Positions 50,518 through 58,825 of a stretch of 64,000 nucleotides of DNA are shown here, piece by piece. Every line of letters begins with the position of its first letter. The stretch's first letter is position 1. The notes under the pieces are model-generated. The model was not told the DNA's origin and did not search any database. It saw only the letters and a list, made by a program, of their open reading frames with translations. Position numbers and translations under genes: made by a program. The stretch is from Gp6-AA40 sp963818645 (GTDB lineage: Bacteria > Acidobacteriota > Vicinamibacteria > Vicinamibacterales > UBA2999): positions 1 to 64,000 of the forward strand of contig CAWFTF010000021.1 in the NCBI GenBank assembly GCA_963818645.1, written 5' to 3'.

Positions 50518-51810
50518 TTACAGGCGCTGGTCCCTGGTCTCTTCGATGGCCACCAGCCCCACGAGCGTCAGTAAGGCCGCAACGACGACGTAGTAGCCGA
50601 CGAATTGCAGGCCGTAGTTCTGCGCCAGCCACGTGGCGATGTAGGGCGCGAGTGACGCGCCGAAGATCCCTGCGAGATTGAAGGTCAGCGAGCTGCCGGT
50701 GTAGCGCACTCGCGTTGGGAACAGTTCTGAGAGCGTCGTTCCGAGCGGTCCATATGTCAGGCCCATCAGCGAGAGCCCAACGACCATTGCGATGGTCGCG
50801 CCCACGAGGCCTGACGTCAGCAGTGGCGCCATCACCAGCCCGAAGACGCCGATAGCCACGGTCACCCAGATCAGGGTGGTGCGGCGTCCCCCTCGCTCGG
50901 CGATCAGCGCGCTGATCGGAATCGTCAGTGCAAAGAACACGACGCCGACGAGTTGAATGAGGAGGAACGTGTTGCGGCTGTAGCCGAGCACGGAGGTGCC
51001 CCACGACAGCGAGAAGACGGTCATCAGGTAGAACAGGACGAACGTCTCGATCGACGCGAGCGTGCCCAGCACCAGCGTACGCGGGTGGTCTCGAATCACA
51101 GTGAGCATCGGAACCTTCACCCGCTCCTCGCGCACCGCCGCCTGCTGGAAGACCGGTGTCTCGGTGATCGTCAGCCGGATGTAGAGCCCCACCGCCACGA
51201 GCGCTGCGCTCGCGAGGAACGGGATGCGCCACCCGAACGCGAGGAACTGATCGTTGGAGAGCCACCCGGAGAGTGCGAGGAACGAACTGCCCGAAAACAG
51301 AAACCCGATTGGAGCCCCGAGCTGCGGAAACATCCCGTACCACGCGCGCTTTCCGGGAGGTGCGTTTTCAACCGCAAGGAGAACGGCGCCGCCCCATTCG
51401 CCGCCGAGGCCGAGACCCTGACCGAAGCGGCACAGCGCGAGCAGGGCAGGTGCGGCGATCCCGATGGTTTCGTACGTCGGCAGGATGCCGATGGCGACCG
51501 TCGAGACACCCATCGTGAGGAGTGCGGCGACGAGCGTCGCCTTGCGGCCGATGCGATCGCCGAAGTGCCCGAAGAGCGCCGATCCGATCGGCCGCGCCAC
51601 GAACGCGATGCCAAATGTCGCGAGCGACGCGAGCACGGCGGAGGCAGGATCCGACGTCGGAAAGAACAGACGCGGGAACACCAGCACCGCCGCCGTCGCG
51701 TAGATGTAAAAATCGAAAAACTCGATCGTGGTCCCGATCAGGCTCGCAAAGAGCACCTGGCCTGGTGTGTTGACGTTTGGCCGGATGGTTTCCACCGTTC
51801 GTTCGCGCAT
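50518..51810 (-). CDS. MFS transporter, metabolite:H+ symporter (MHS) type
   Basis: The 430-aa protein has twelve membrane segments. ASLIGTTIEFFDFYIYATAAVLVFP in helix 1 and FGHFGDRIGRKATLV after helix 2 are MHS signatures. RFGQGLGLGGEWGGAVLLAVE in helix 4 is typical too. MHS transporters take up organic acids such as shikimate, citrate, 2-oxoglutarate or osmolytes with protons. The substrate cannot be set. Start is ATG 51810 in a minus-strand cluster, with the PH-domain gene 35 bases upstream. Confidence 0.88.
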   Translation of the reverse strand: MRERTVETIRPNVNTPGQVLFASLIGTTIEFFDFYIYATAAVLVFPRLFFPTSDPASAVLASLATFGIAFVARPIGSALFGHFGDRIGRKATLVAALLTMGVSTVAIGILPTYETIGIAAPALLALCRFGQGLGLGGEWGGAVLLAVENAPPGKRAWYGMFPQLGAPIGFLFSGSSFLALSGWLSNDQFLAFGWRIPFLASAALVAVGLYIRLTITETPVFQQAAVREERVKVPMLTVIRDHPRTLVLGTLASIETFVLFYLMTVFSLSWGTSVLGYSRNTFLLIQLVGVVFFALTIPISALIAERGGRRTTLIWVTVAIGVFGLVMAPLLTSGLVGATIAMVVGLSLMGLTYGPLGTTLSELFPTRVRYTGSSLTFNLAGIFGASLAPYIATWLAQNYGLQFVGYYVVVAALLTLVGLVAIEETRDQRL

Positions 51811-51845
51811 TGAACCTGCTTCGACTCGTGGGACCGCGGCTCGAA

Positions 51846-52607
51846 CTACCGCGGAAGAACAGCTTCGGCGGCACGACGCAACGCCCTGGCTTCGTCGCGA
51901 AAAGCCGCGAGCACTAGCAGCGTCTCAGTGCTTCCGAATGCTGGATCGTAGACCGGTGCGCCCTTCAGGCCTGGCGCATCATCGAGATCGCCCAGCCCGG
52001 CGTCACGCAAGCGGCGCAGGCGCTGCAACATCAGGTCGCGAATCTCCTCAGGGTTGTCGACGCCCCTGAACGTTGCGACATGGAGATTCAGCCCCTCGGC
52101 GTTTCCGTGACTCCCGGAACTGCCGCCCCCTCCGGCGGTATCGACCTTGACATCCGAGATCCCGAACAAACGCTCGAGCGGTCCCTGCGAGATCGTGATG
52201 TTCTGAACGTTCGCGAACGTCATCGTCATCTCATGAACGTTCCAGACGCCGGCGCGAATGCGGAGGCTGCGATCCGTCACTTTGTACCACCGCATCTCGT
52301 AGTTCAGGCGCAACGAGAAGAACGTGAGGCCTGCCTGCCCGAGAAAGATCACTGCGGCGACGAGGCCCAGAGCGGTCGTCAGGATCACCGCGAGACCCGT
52401 CGCCGCTGCGATAGCGAGCGGTATGAAGACCAGGAGCCCGCCAAGAAGGATGCCGATTTCCGAGAGTGCCCAGGCCAGGGTGAGGTAGCGCAGGTAGCCT
52501 GGTGCTGCGCGGAATACGCGCAGGCTGTGCACGTCACCCATCGGGTCGTGTGGTTCAGGCGGTACTCTCAGCAACCACAGGAGCGTCGACTTCACCCGGT
52601 CATACAT
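51846..52607 (-). CDS. bacterial PH-domain membrane protein (DUF304 / YdbS-like), partner 1
   Basis: The 253-aa protein has two membrane segments (about 40-90) followed by the bPH2 domain: YKVTDRSLRIRAGVWNVHEMTMTFANVQNITISQGPLERLFGISDVKVDTAGGG. A C-terminal helical part ends EALRRAAEAVLPR-like. It starts inside the end of the other PH gene (eight-base overlap, ATGTATGA). Such YdbS/YdbT-type pairs are membrane proteins of unknown function in the envelope. A Gly/Ser insert follows the domain. Confidence 0.83.
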   Translation of the reverse strand: MYDRVKSTLLWLLRVPPEPHDPMGDVHSLRVFRAAPGYLRYLTLAWALSEIGILLGGLLVFIPLAIAAATGLAVILTTALGLVAAVIFLGQAGLTFFSLRLNYEMRWYKVTDRSLRIRAGVWNVHEMTMTFANVQNITISQGPLERLFGISDVKVDTAGGGGSSGSHGNAEGLNLHVATFRGVDNPEEIRDLMLQRLRRLRDAGLGDLDDAPGLKGAPVYDPAFGSTETLLVLAAFRDEARALRRAAEAVLPR

Positions 52608-53163
52608 CGCGCCGCTCCACGGCTGCTCCGCGGCCCGCCTGCCGCTCGAAGGCGATACGGGTCGCGCGGAGCTCGTCTATCGCGTCGCGCAGCAGGCCCA
52701 CCACTCGTGCGCCGTCACCGCCTCCCGCGTGCTCGGGTTCCGCGTGTGCGTCGGCCGCTATCCGATCGCGATACCCGCGCATACGGGTGTACAAGAAGTC
52801 GCGTACGGCTTCGAATTCCATCAGTCCTTCGAGCGTCATCTCCGCACCCGAGGAGCCCGACGCCGTCTGAATCTTGATATCAGCCAACCCCAGCCAGCGC
52901 TGGATCAACCCGCTCGTGAGGTGGATATCCTGGATTCGGGCGTACGTCAGGTTGATCTGCCTTCGAAACAGGATGCCCCAACGCATGTGGATCCCTTCCG
53001 CATCGAAACGGTACCGCATCGTTTCGTAGCGAAAGAAGAGCAAGGGCATCGCGACTATGAAGCCCGGCCCGGTCAGCACCGCACGAATGACGTAGAGCCA
53101 CAGGAGATGGCGATGCGGCCGTTCTATGGCCAGGATGTCAGCGCCGCTCGTGCTCGAGGCCAT
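52600..53163 (-). CDS. bacterial PH-domain membrane protein (DUF304 / YdbS-like), partner 2
   Basis: The 187-aa protein has a hydrophobic part (about 20-48, LLWLYVIRAVLTGPGFIVAMPLLFF) and a bPH2 domain: YRFDAEGIHMRWGILFRRQINLTYARIQDIHLTSGLIQRWLGLADIKIQTAS. A charged helical tail follows. ATG 53163 shares its A with the stop of the serine hydrolase (TGATG), so the three genes are coupled. Function is unknown, and co-occurrence with partner 1 suggests a membrane heteromer. Confidence 0.83.
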   Translation of the reverse strand: MASSTSGADILAIERPHRHLLWLYVIRAVLTGPGFIVAMPLLFFRYETMRYRFDAEGIHMRWGILFRRQINLTYARIQDIHLTSGLIQRWLGLADIKIQTASGSSGAEMTLEGLMEFEAVRDFLYTRMRGYRDRIAADAHAEPEHAGGGDGARVVGLLRDAIDELRATRIAFERQAGRGAAVERRDV

Positions 53164-54422
53164 CAGCTGCCCAAAATCGATTGGTACAGCATCGTCGCGA
53201 AGTGCGCCCGGATCGAGAAGTCGCCGCCCATCAACTGCGTGCAGTAGATCGCGACCAGGTCTTCCTTCGGATCGATGAGCACGTGCGTGGACGCTGCACC
53301 GGACCAGCCGAACTCACCGACCGAGCCGATGTTGCCGCGTTCTGCTGGGTTCAACAGTACAGACACGCCGAGCCCATAGCCGGTGCCAGGACCGACGCCT
53401 CCATTTGCCATGGCTGTCGCAGGCAGATGATTCATCGCCATGAGTTCGACGGTCTTCGGGCTGAGCAGGCGCACGCCGTTCAGCTGACCCTTGTTCAGGA
53501 GCATCTGCGCGAAGAGCGCGTAGTCACCGATGGTCGTCGAGATGCTGTAGCCGCCGAACACCTGGTCGCCGTAGTTGCTTCCGAGCGGGCTGCTGTCGAC
53601 AGCCAGCTTGCCGTCGCGGCCCATGCTGTAGAGCGCCGGCACTCGCGACTTCTTCTCCGCCGGAACGTTGAACATCGATTCGTTCATCTCGAGCGGCCTG
53701 AAGATCCGTTGACGGACGAACTCGTCGAATTTCTGCCCGGAGAGCTTTTCGACGAGCGCCGCCTGCACGTCGTGCGCGACGCTGTAGACCCAGCGATCGC
53801 CCGGCTGATAGAGCAGCGGCATCTTCCCGACTTTTTCGATGAGACCAGTCAGGTCCGTCGCAAAGACGTTGGCGTCGCCATACATCTTGTCGACGGGTGA
53901 GTTGCCGAAGCCGTACGAGAAGCCCGCCGTGTGACGGAAGATGTCCTGGACGGTGATCTGGCGCTTGGCGGAGTCGAGCAGCATGCCGCCCTGCGGCGTG
54001 CTGCCGACGTAGACCTTCGCATCGGCAAACGCCGGAAAGTACTTCGACAGCGGATCAGTAAGCTGGAACTTGCCCTCCTCGAACAGCATCAACAAGGCGG
54101 CCGACGTAATCGGCTTCGTCATCGAGTACATCCGGAAGATGTCGTCCGAACGAGTCGCGCGGCCGGTTGCGAGGTCGGCTTTCCCGTAGGCGTCGACGTG
54201 CACGACCTTGCCGTGACGGGCGATGAGCGTCACGACGCCTGGCGTGCGACCCGCATCCACGTACTCGTGAATGGCCTTGTCCATGCGTGCGAGGCGTTCG
54301 CTCGAGAGCCCGACCTCTTCCGGCTTGGATAGCGGCAGATCCTTCGACCTGATGCCGGCCGAGCCGCCGACGATCACGAGGGCGGCCAACACGATTGCGC
54401 TTGTTCGGGTCAGTCGAAACAT
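53163..54422 (-). CDS. exported serine hydrolase, class-C beta-lactamase fold
   Basis: The 419-aa protein has a signal peptide (1-25). The catalytic motif is SMTK (S100, K103) in RMYSMTKPITSAALLML. YSV (WVYSVAHD, near residue 211) is the Tyr motif of class C enzymes, and GWSGAAST replaces KTG, as in esterases of this family. It probably cleaves an ester or D-amino-acid peptide in the periplasm. GGAGA precedes ATG 54422. It begins ten bases after the histidine kinase stop and is coupled with the PH pair. Confidence 0.9.
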   Translation of the reverse strand: MFRLTRTSAIVLAALVIVGGSAGIRSKDLPLSKPEEVGLSSERLARMDKAIHEYVDAGRTPGVVTLIARHGKVVHVDAYGKADLATGRATRSDDIFRMYSMTKPITSAALLMLFEEGKFQLTDPLSKYFPAFADAKVYVGSTPQGGMLLDSAKRQITVQDIFRHTAGFSYGFGNSPVDKMYGDANVFATDLTGLIEKVGKMPLLYQPGDRWVYSVAHDVQAALVEKLSGQKFDEFVRQRIFRPLEMNESMFNVPAEKKSRVPALYSMGRDGKLAVDSSPLGSNYGDQVFGGYSISTTIGDYALFAQMLLNKGQLNGVRLLSPKTVELMAMNHLPATAMANGGVGPGTGYGLGVSVLLNPAERGNIGSVGEFGWSGAASTHVLIDPKEDLVAIYCTQLMGGDFSIRAHFATMLYQSILGS

Positions 54423-54432
54423 ACAAGTCTCC

Positions 54433-56682
54433 TTACTTGTCGAGGACCTCTCGCACCCGTTGCGCGAGCAGATCGAGCGAATACGGCTTGGCCAGGAACT
54501 CGATGCCTTCGCGCAGCACCCCGTGGTGCACGATGACGTTCGCCGTGTAGCCCGATGTGAAGAGTGCTCTCATCGAGGGCCGAAGCTCCAGCAGGCGCTC
54601 CATGAGAACCTGCCCGTTCATGCCCGGCATCACGACGTCGGTGACGAGCAGCGGTGGAATTTCCGCCATCTGCGTCACGGCCGCGATGGCGGACGGTCCG
54701 TCGCCGAACGCATGGACCGTGTACCCCAGGTGTCCGAGCATACGCGAGGCGATGGCTCGCACGTGTTCCTCGTCCTCGACGAGGACGATCGCTTCGGTCC
54801 CGGGTGGACGATGTTCACTGCTTGACTCGAGCGCCGCTCCCGGCCGGTCACTCACGGCCGGCAGGTAGATCTTGAACGTCGTGCCGTGGCCGAGCTCGGA
54901 GTAGACCTCGATCTGCCCGCCGTTCTGTTTCACGGCGCCGTACACCATCGCGAGACCGAGCCCCGTCCCTCGACCAGCCTCCTTGGTGGTGAAGAACGGC
55001 TCGAACAGGTTGGTTCGCACGGTGTCGGTCATGCCGGCGCCCGTGTCCGACACCGCGAGCATCACATACGAGCCTGCCTCGACGTAGGGATGGCTCTTGA
55101 CGTATTCGTCATCGAGGTCGACGTTCGCCGTTTCGAGCGTGAGCCGCCCGCCATGAGGCATCGCATCGCGGGCGTTGACCGCGAGATTGATCAGGATCTG
55201 CTCGACCTGACTGGGATCGAAGCGGACGGAGTCGAGCTCGGGTTCCACGAAGTGTTGGAGACTGATGTCCTCGCCGATCAATCGCGCGAGCAGTTTGTGC
55301 ACGTGGGTCAGGACGTCGTTCAGGTTGATCACCTTCGGATCGATCACCTGCTTCCTGGAGAACGTCAGCAGTTGCCGCGTCAGGCTGGTGGCCGAGTCCG
55401 CCGCCTTGTCGGCGTCGGCGAGATACTCGAAACGCGGATCGATCGGCTGAGTCTCCATCATGGCCAGTTCGAGATTGCCTTTGATGGCGGTCAGCAGGTT
55501 GTTGAAGTCGTGCGCGATGCCGCCGGCGAGCCGGCCGATCGACTCCATCTTCTGTGCCTGACGGAACTGTCCCTCGAGACGCTTGCGATCGGTCACATCG
55601 CGGCAGTTGATGACGATTCCCCGGATCGCTGGATCGTCCAGGTGATTGGTGGTCGTGCCCTCGAGCCACCTCCACGATCCGTCCGCGCATCGTGCGCGCA
55701 ACTGCCATGGCATGACGACGTCGGGCGCCAACTCCAGGACCTGACCCAACGCATTCCGCGCCGCGCGCAAATCGTCTGGCCACACGAGATCGAAACCGGA
55801 GCGGTTGATCCATTCGTCGACGGGAAAGCCCAGCGTGGTCGCGAACGAGGGATTCAGATACTTGAAGCGACCCTCGGCGTCGATCAGCATGATGAGGTCG
55901 GACGAGCACTCGAGCAGCGACCGCAGCCTCAGCTCGCTGTTCTGAAGCGCCTCTTCGGCTTGCCTCAACTCGGTGACGTCCTCGGCCACTCCAACAACGC
56001 GCCACAAGTCGCCGGCCGCGTTGCGAACGGGGAACGTTCGCACGCGCATCCAGCGCACCGCACCGCTTCGGTCGAGAGCTCTCAGAAGCTGGTCGTAACC
56101 GCCGCGGGTGGCAACCTGGCCTGCCTCCCTGGCGCGCTCGACGTCTTCAGGGTGAGTTGACCTGAAGAACTCGCTGTAGTGAGCGCCGATCGCAATGTGC
56201 TGACCGGTGATCTTTTCCCACACGTCGTTTCTGTAGAGGATGGCGCCGCTCTCCGCTTCGCGAACCCACACGAAGTCAGCGATGTAATCGGCGAGCTCGC
56301 CCAGCATGTCGCTGGCAAGCTCCTCCGGAGTTGCTGTGAGGTGCTTCTGAACCAGCCTGCCGGCGAGGAAGAGTTGCCCGCTGTGGCCGACGCGATTGGT
56401 CTGCCAGCGAACCCGCCGGTAACTCCCGTCGGCATGACGCATCCGGGCGGCGAAAAAGACAGGAACAATCGGCGAGGCCGATTGTGCGAAGTGGTCCGCG
56501 ATGGTCGCTGCGTCGCCGTCGTGAATCAGCGAGACGAAGCTGCGCCCCTCGAGCGCCTCGGACGTCCATCCGAGTGTGCGTTCGAATGACGCATTCGCGC
56601 GCACGAAACCCCTCTCCGCTCCGAGAACGCAGAGGAGGTCTGACGACAGATCGAAGAAGCGTTCGAATTCAATCGTCGACAT
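54433..56682 (-). CDS. PAS-rich hybrid histidine kinase
   Basis: The 749-aa protein has three PAS domains (about 1-115, 130-245, 250-375; each with LGW-, WRVVGVAEDVTE- or GIVINCRDVTD-type ends) and no transmembrane segment. HisKA has GGIAHDFNNLLTAIKG with phospho-His near 388. HATPase follows: NLAVNARDAMPHGG, DTGAGM and GRGTGLGLAMVYG. A receiver domain at the C-terminus has DVVMPG with the phospho-Asp and AKPYSLD with the Lys. It is a cytoplasmic sensor kinase. No cognate response regulator is adjacent. The upstream gene is an amidohydrolase 53 bases away. Confidence 0.93.
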   Translation of the reverse strand: MSTIEFERFFDLSSDLLCVLGAERGFVRANASFERTLGWTSEALEGRSFVSLIHDGDAATIADHFAQSASPIVPVFFAARMRHADGSYRRVRWQTNRVGHSGQLFLAGRLVQKHLTATPEELASDMLGELADYIADFVWVREAESGAILYRNDVWEKITGQHIAIGAHYSEFFRSTHPEDVERAREAGQVATRGGYDQLLRALDRSGAVRWMRVRTFPVRNAAGDLWRVVGVAEDVTELRQAEEALQNSELRLRSLLECSSDLIMLIDAEGRFKYLNPSFATTLGFPVDEWINRSGFDLVWPDDLRAARNALGQVLELAPDVVMPWQLRARCADGSWRWLEGTTTNHLDDPAIRGIVINCRDVTDRKRLEGQFRQAQKMESIGRLAGGIAHDFNNLLTAIKGNLELAMMETQPIDPRFEYLADADKAADSATSLTRQLLTFSRKQVIDPKVINLNDVLTHVHKLLARLIGEDISLQHFVEPELDSVRFDPSQVEQILINLAVNARDAMPHGGRLTLETANVDLDDEYVKSHPYVEAGSYVMLAVSDTGAGMTDTVRTNLFEPFFTTKEAGRGTGLGLAMVYGAVKQNGGQIEVYSELGHGTTFKIYLPAVSDRPGAALESSSEHRPPGTEAIVLVEDEEHVRAIASRMLGHLGYTVHAFGDGPSAIAAVTQMAEIPPLLVTDVVMPGMNGQVLMERLLELRPSMRALFTSGYTANVIVHHGVLREGIEFLAKPYSLDLLAQRVREVLDK

Positions 56683-56735
56683 GACGAGCCCGTACCCGCA
56701 CTACTCGATGTCAACTGCAACTCACGCTCGCGCGG

Positions 56736-57929
56736 TTATCGTTTGTCGACGACAACCACGCCGCCCTTGATCGTCACTTTCGTCTTCAACCAGTTCCAGT
56801 AGCCCTCGAGCGGATCGCCGTCCAGCAGGATGATGTCGGCGATCCTGCCCACCTCGATTGTGCCGAGCTGGTCGCCCATCTGGATGTAGGAGGCGGTGTT
56901 CGGCCCCATGATCTGGATCATGTCCTTCATCGAGAACATCATGTTGAACGACTTGAGCTCGTGCTCGAGCCCCGCCAGCGGATCGTAGGTCGTGTCCGTG
57001 CAGTACCCGAGGATGGCGCCGGCATCCCACACCGTGCGCGCGTTCACCGGCATGTAGCCGGCTTCTTCGCCAAGGCGCACGCCACCGACGATGGATTGCG
57101 GCCAGTCTTTGCCGTCGCGGAAACGAGGCTTGTTGTCGTTGGCGAACACGCCAAAGACAGGCGCTCCGAAACCGATCGTCGCGAGGATCTTCGTGCCGGA
57201 CGCCGCGAGCTTCCTGGCGTCCTCGACGCTCGTGAAGTCTTTGTTGGGGAGGTGGACCAGGAGCGGCACGCCGGCGCTCACGGCGGCCATCATCGCTGGC
57301 GTGCTTACGGCGTGGACCTGCACCATCACGCCGGCCTTCTTGCCTTCGTCCACGACCGCTCGAAGGACCTGCACCTCCTGCTCGGTGGGACCCGGCACTG
57401 GCGTCAACGCGATTTCTCCAGTGAACTTCACACCCATCGCGGCCATCTTGCGGATCTCTTCGCGCGCCGACTCCGGCGTGTGCTGATTGAGCCGCAGTTG
57501 GCCGGACGGGATGATGCGTGGTCCGTTGATCCGGCCGGACTCGATGTTGTTCCTCAGCGTGATGTTGCCATCGGCGGGACCGCCGCCGGAGAGGATCGTC
57601 GTATAGCCGGCCTCGAGCTGCGCCTGCATCTGCGCCTTCTCGCTCGGTCCGGTGTTGATGTGGCGATGCGCGTCGATGAAGCCGGGCATCGCGCTCATCC
57701 CCTTCGCGTCGATGACCTTGCCGCTCGTGGTCGATGGCGCGCCCGCGGCCACGGACACGATCTTGCCGTCGCGTACGACGATCGAGCCGCGCTCGATCAC
57801 GGTCGCGTTGGGACCAATGACGCGGGCATTGGTGATCGTGAGGTCCTGAGCCGAGAGCGGGGCGAGCGACCCGAGCATGATGAATGCGAGGGCTGTCGCA
57901 AGCAGCCTCGAGAGGGCGTGTCGATTCAT
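56736..57929 (-). CDS. exported amidohydrolase (imidazolonepropionase-like)
   Basis: ATG 57929 has GAGG five bases upstream, followed by a signal peptide (LLATALAFIMLGSLAPLSAQ). The 397-aa product has the composite beta domain of amidohydrolases, MSAMPGFIDAHRHI (the HxH metal site), MVQVHAVSTPAMM (His), and a final GTIEVGRIADIILLDGDPLEG. These are typical of prolidase-like and Xaa-dipeptidase-like exported members. A Lys/carboxylate ligand is expected but not certain. It is periplasmic. Substrate unknown. Confidence 0.88.
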   Translation of the reverse strand: MNRHALSRLLATALAFIMLGSLAPLSAQDLTITNARVIGPNATVIERGSIVVRDGKIVSVAAGAPSTTSGKVIDAKGMSAMPGFIDAHRHINTGPSEKAQMQAQLEAGYTTILSGGGPADGNITLRNNIESGRINGPRIIPSGQLRLNQHTPESAREEIRKMAAMGVKFTGEIALTPVPGPTEQEVQVLRAVVDEGKKAGVMVQVHAVSTPAMMAAVSAGVPLLVHLPNKDFTSVEDARKLAASGTKILATIGFGAPVFGVFANDNKPRFRDGKDWPQSIVGGVRLGEEAGYMPVNARTVWDAGAILGYCTDTTYDPLAGLEHELKSFNMMFSMKDMIQIMGPNTASYIQMGDQLGTIEVGRIADIILLDGDPLEGYWNWLKTKVTIKGGVVVVDKR

Positions 57930-57987
57930 GTGAGCCTCAGTGTGCCGAATGAGGGGGCAGGATAGCACGCGGCCACTGCCGGTGGAC

Positions 57988-58809
57988 TTACCAGGGGGGC
58001 AGTGTCATGAAGAGGAACTCCTTCAGATAGGAGTCCTGTGACGCCCGCAGTTCCGCGCCGCTCCCCTCGAAATAGATGCGTCCGTCGTGGAGCACCATGA
58101 AGCGGGCGTGCTCGGCTTCCGTTTCGTGAATCTGCACACGTCCATTCGAGTTGGTCGCCTCATGCATAGCGATGTAGTACGCGTCGCGGATCTGATGCGT
58201 CACCATGATCGACGTGACATGCTCCAGATCCCTCAGCTTCACAATTTCATCGTCCACGGTCGTTGCGATGACGGGATCGAGGCCGGTGGTGGGATCGTCG
58301 AACAGCAGCAGGCTGGGCTTGGTGGCCATCGCGCGAGCGATTGCGACGCGACGACGCTGTCCACCGGAGAGCTCCGACGGCATGCGGTCCACGTGCTCGC
58401 TCAACCCGACGAACCCCAGGACTTCGGCGACGCGGCTGTCCACCTGCTCGATCGGCGTATCGGATTCCTCGTAGAGCCGGTAGCCCACGTTCTCCGCAAC
58501 CGTCAGCGAGTCGAACAGCGCGATCTCCTGGAACGACATGCCGATGTCGGTGCGCAACTCCAGGAGATCTCGTTCCGGCATCGAGTCGATGCGCTGTCCG
58601 TTGACGAGAATCGTGCCGGAGTCTGGCCGCAGCAAGCCGAGAATCAGCTTGAGGATGATCGATTTTCCGGCGCCGCTCGCGCCGAGCAGAATCGCCATGC
58701 TGGCTTTCGGCACGCTGAAACTGACTTCTTTGAGGACGACGTGATCGTCGAAGGCGAAGGACACCTTGTCGAAGACAACCGCCAGCGACTCGTGATTGTT
58801 CGTGGGCAT
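57988..58809 (-). CDS. ABC transporter ATP-binding protein, MlaF-like, orphan
   Basis: The 273-aa ATPase has Walker A LGASGAGKS, the signature LSGGQRRRVAIARAM, Walker B LLLFDDPTTGLDP and the switch His in MVTHQIRDA. Walker B has DD where the catalytic Glu is usual, although the sequence around it (DDPTTGLDP) is normal in some MlaF-type proteins. It resembles MlaF/Ttg2A, which drives phospholipid transport with MlaE. No permease or MCE gene is adjacent, so it is an orphan here. Start ATG 58809 lies 16 bases after the helicase stop, so they may be co-transcribed. Confidence 0.88.
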   Translation of the reverse strand: MPTNNHESLAVVFDKVSFAFDDHVVLKEVSFSVPKASMAILLGASGAGKSIILKLILGLLRPDSGTILVNGQRIDSMPERDLLELRTDIGMSFQEIALFDSLTVAENVGYRLYEESDTPIEQVDSRVAEVLGFVGLSEHVDRMPSELSGGQRRRVAIARAMATKPSLLLFDDPTTGLDPVIATTVDDEIVKLRDLEHVTSIMVTHQIRDAYYIAMHEATNSNGRVQIHETEAEHARFMVLHDGRIYFEGSGAELRASQDSYLKEFLFMTLPPW

Positions 58810-58825
58810 CAGCTCGCGTACTAGT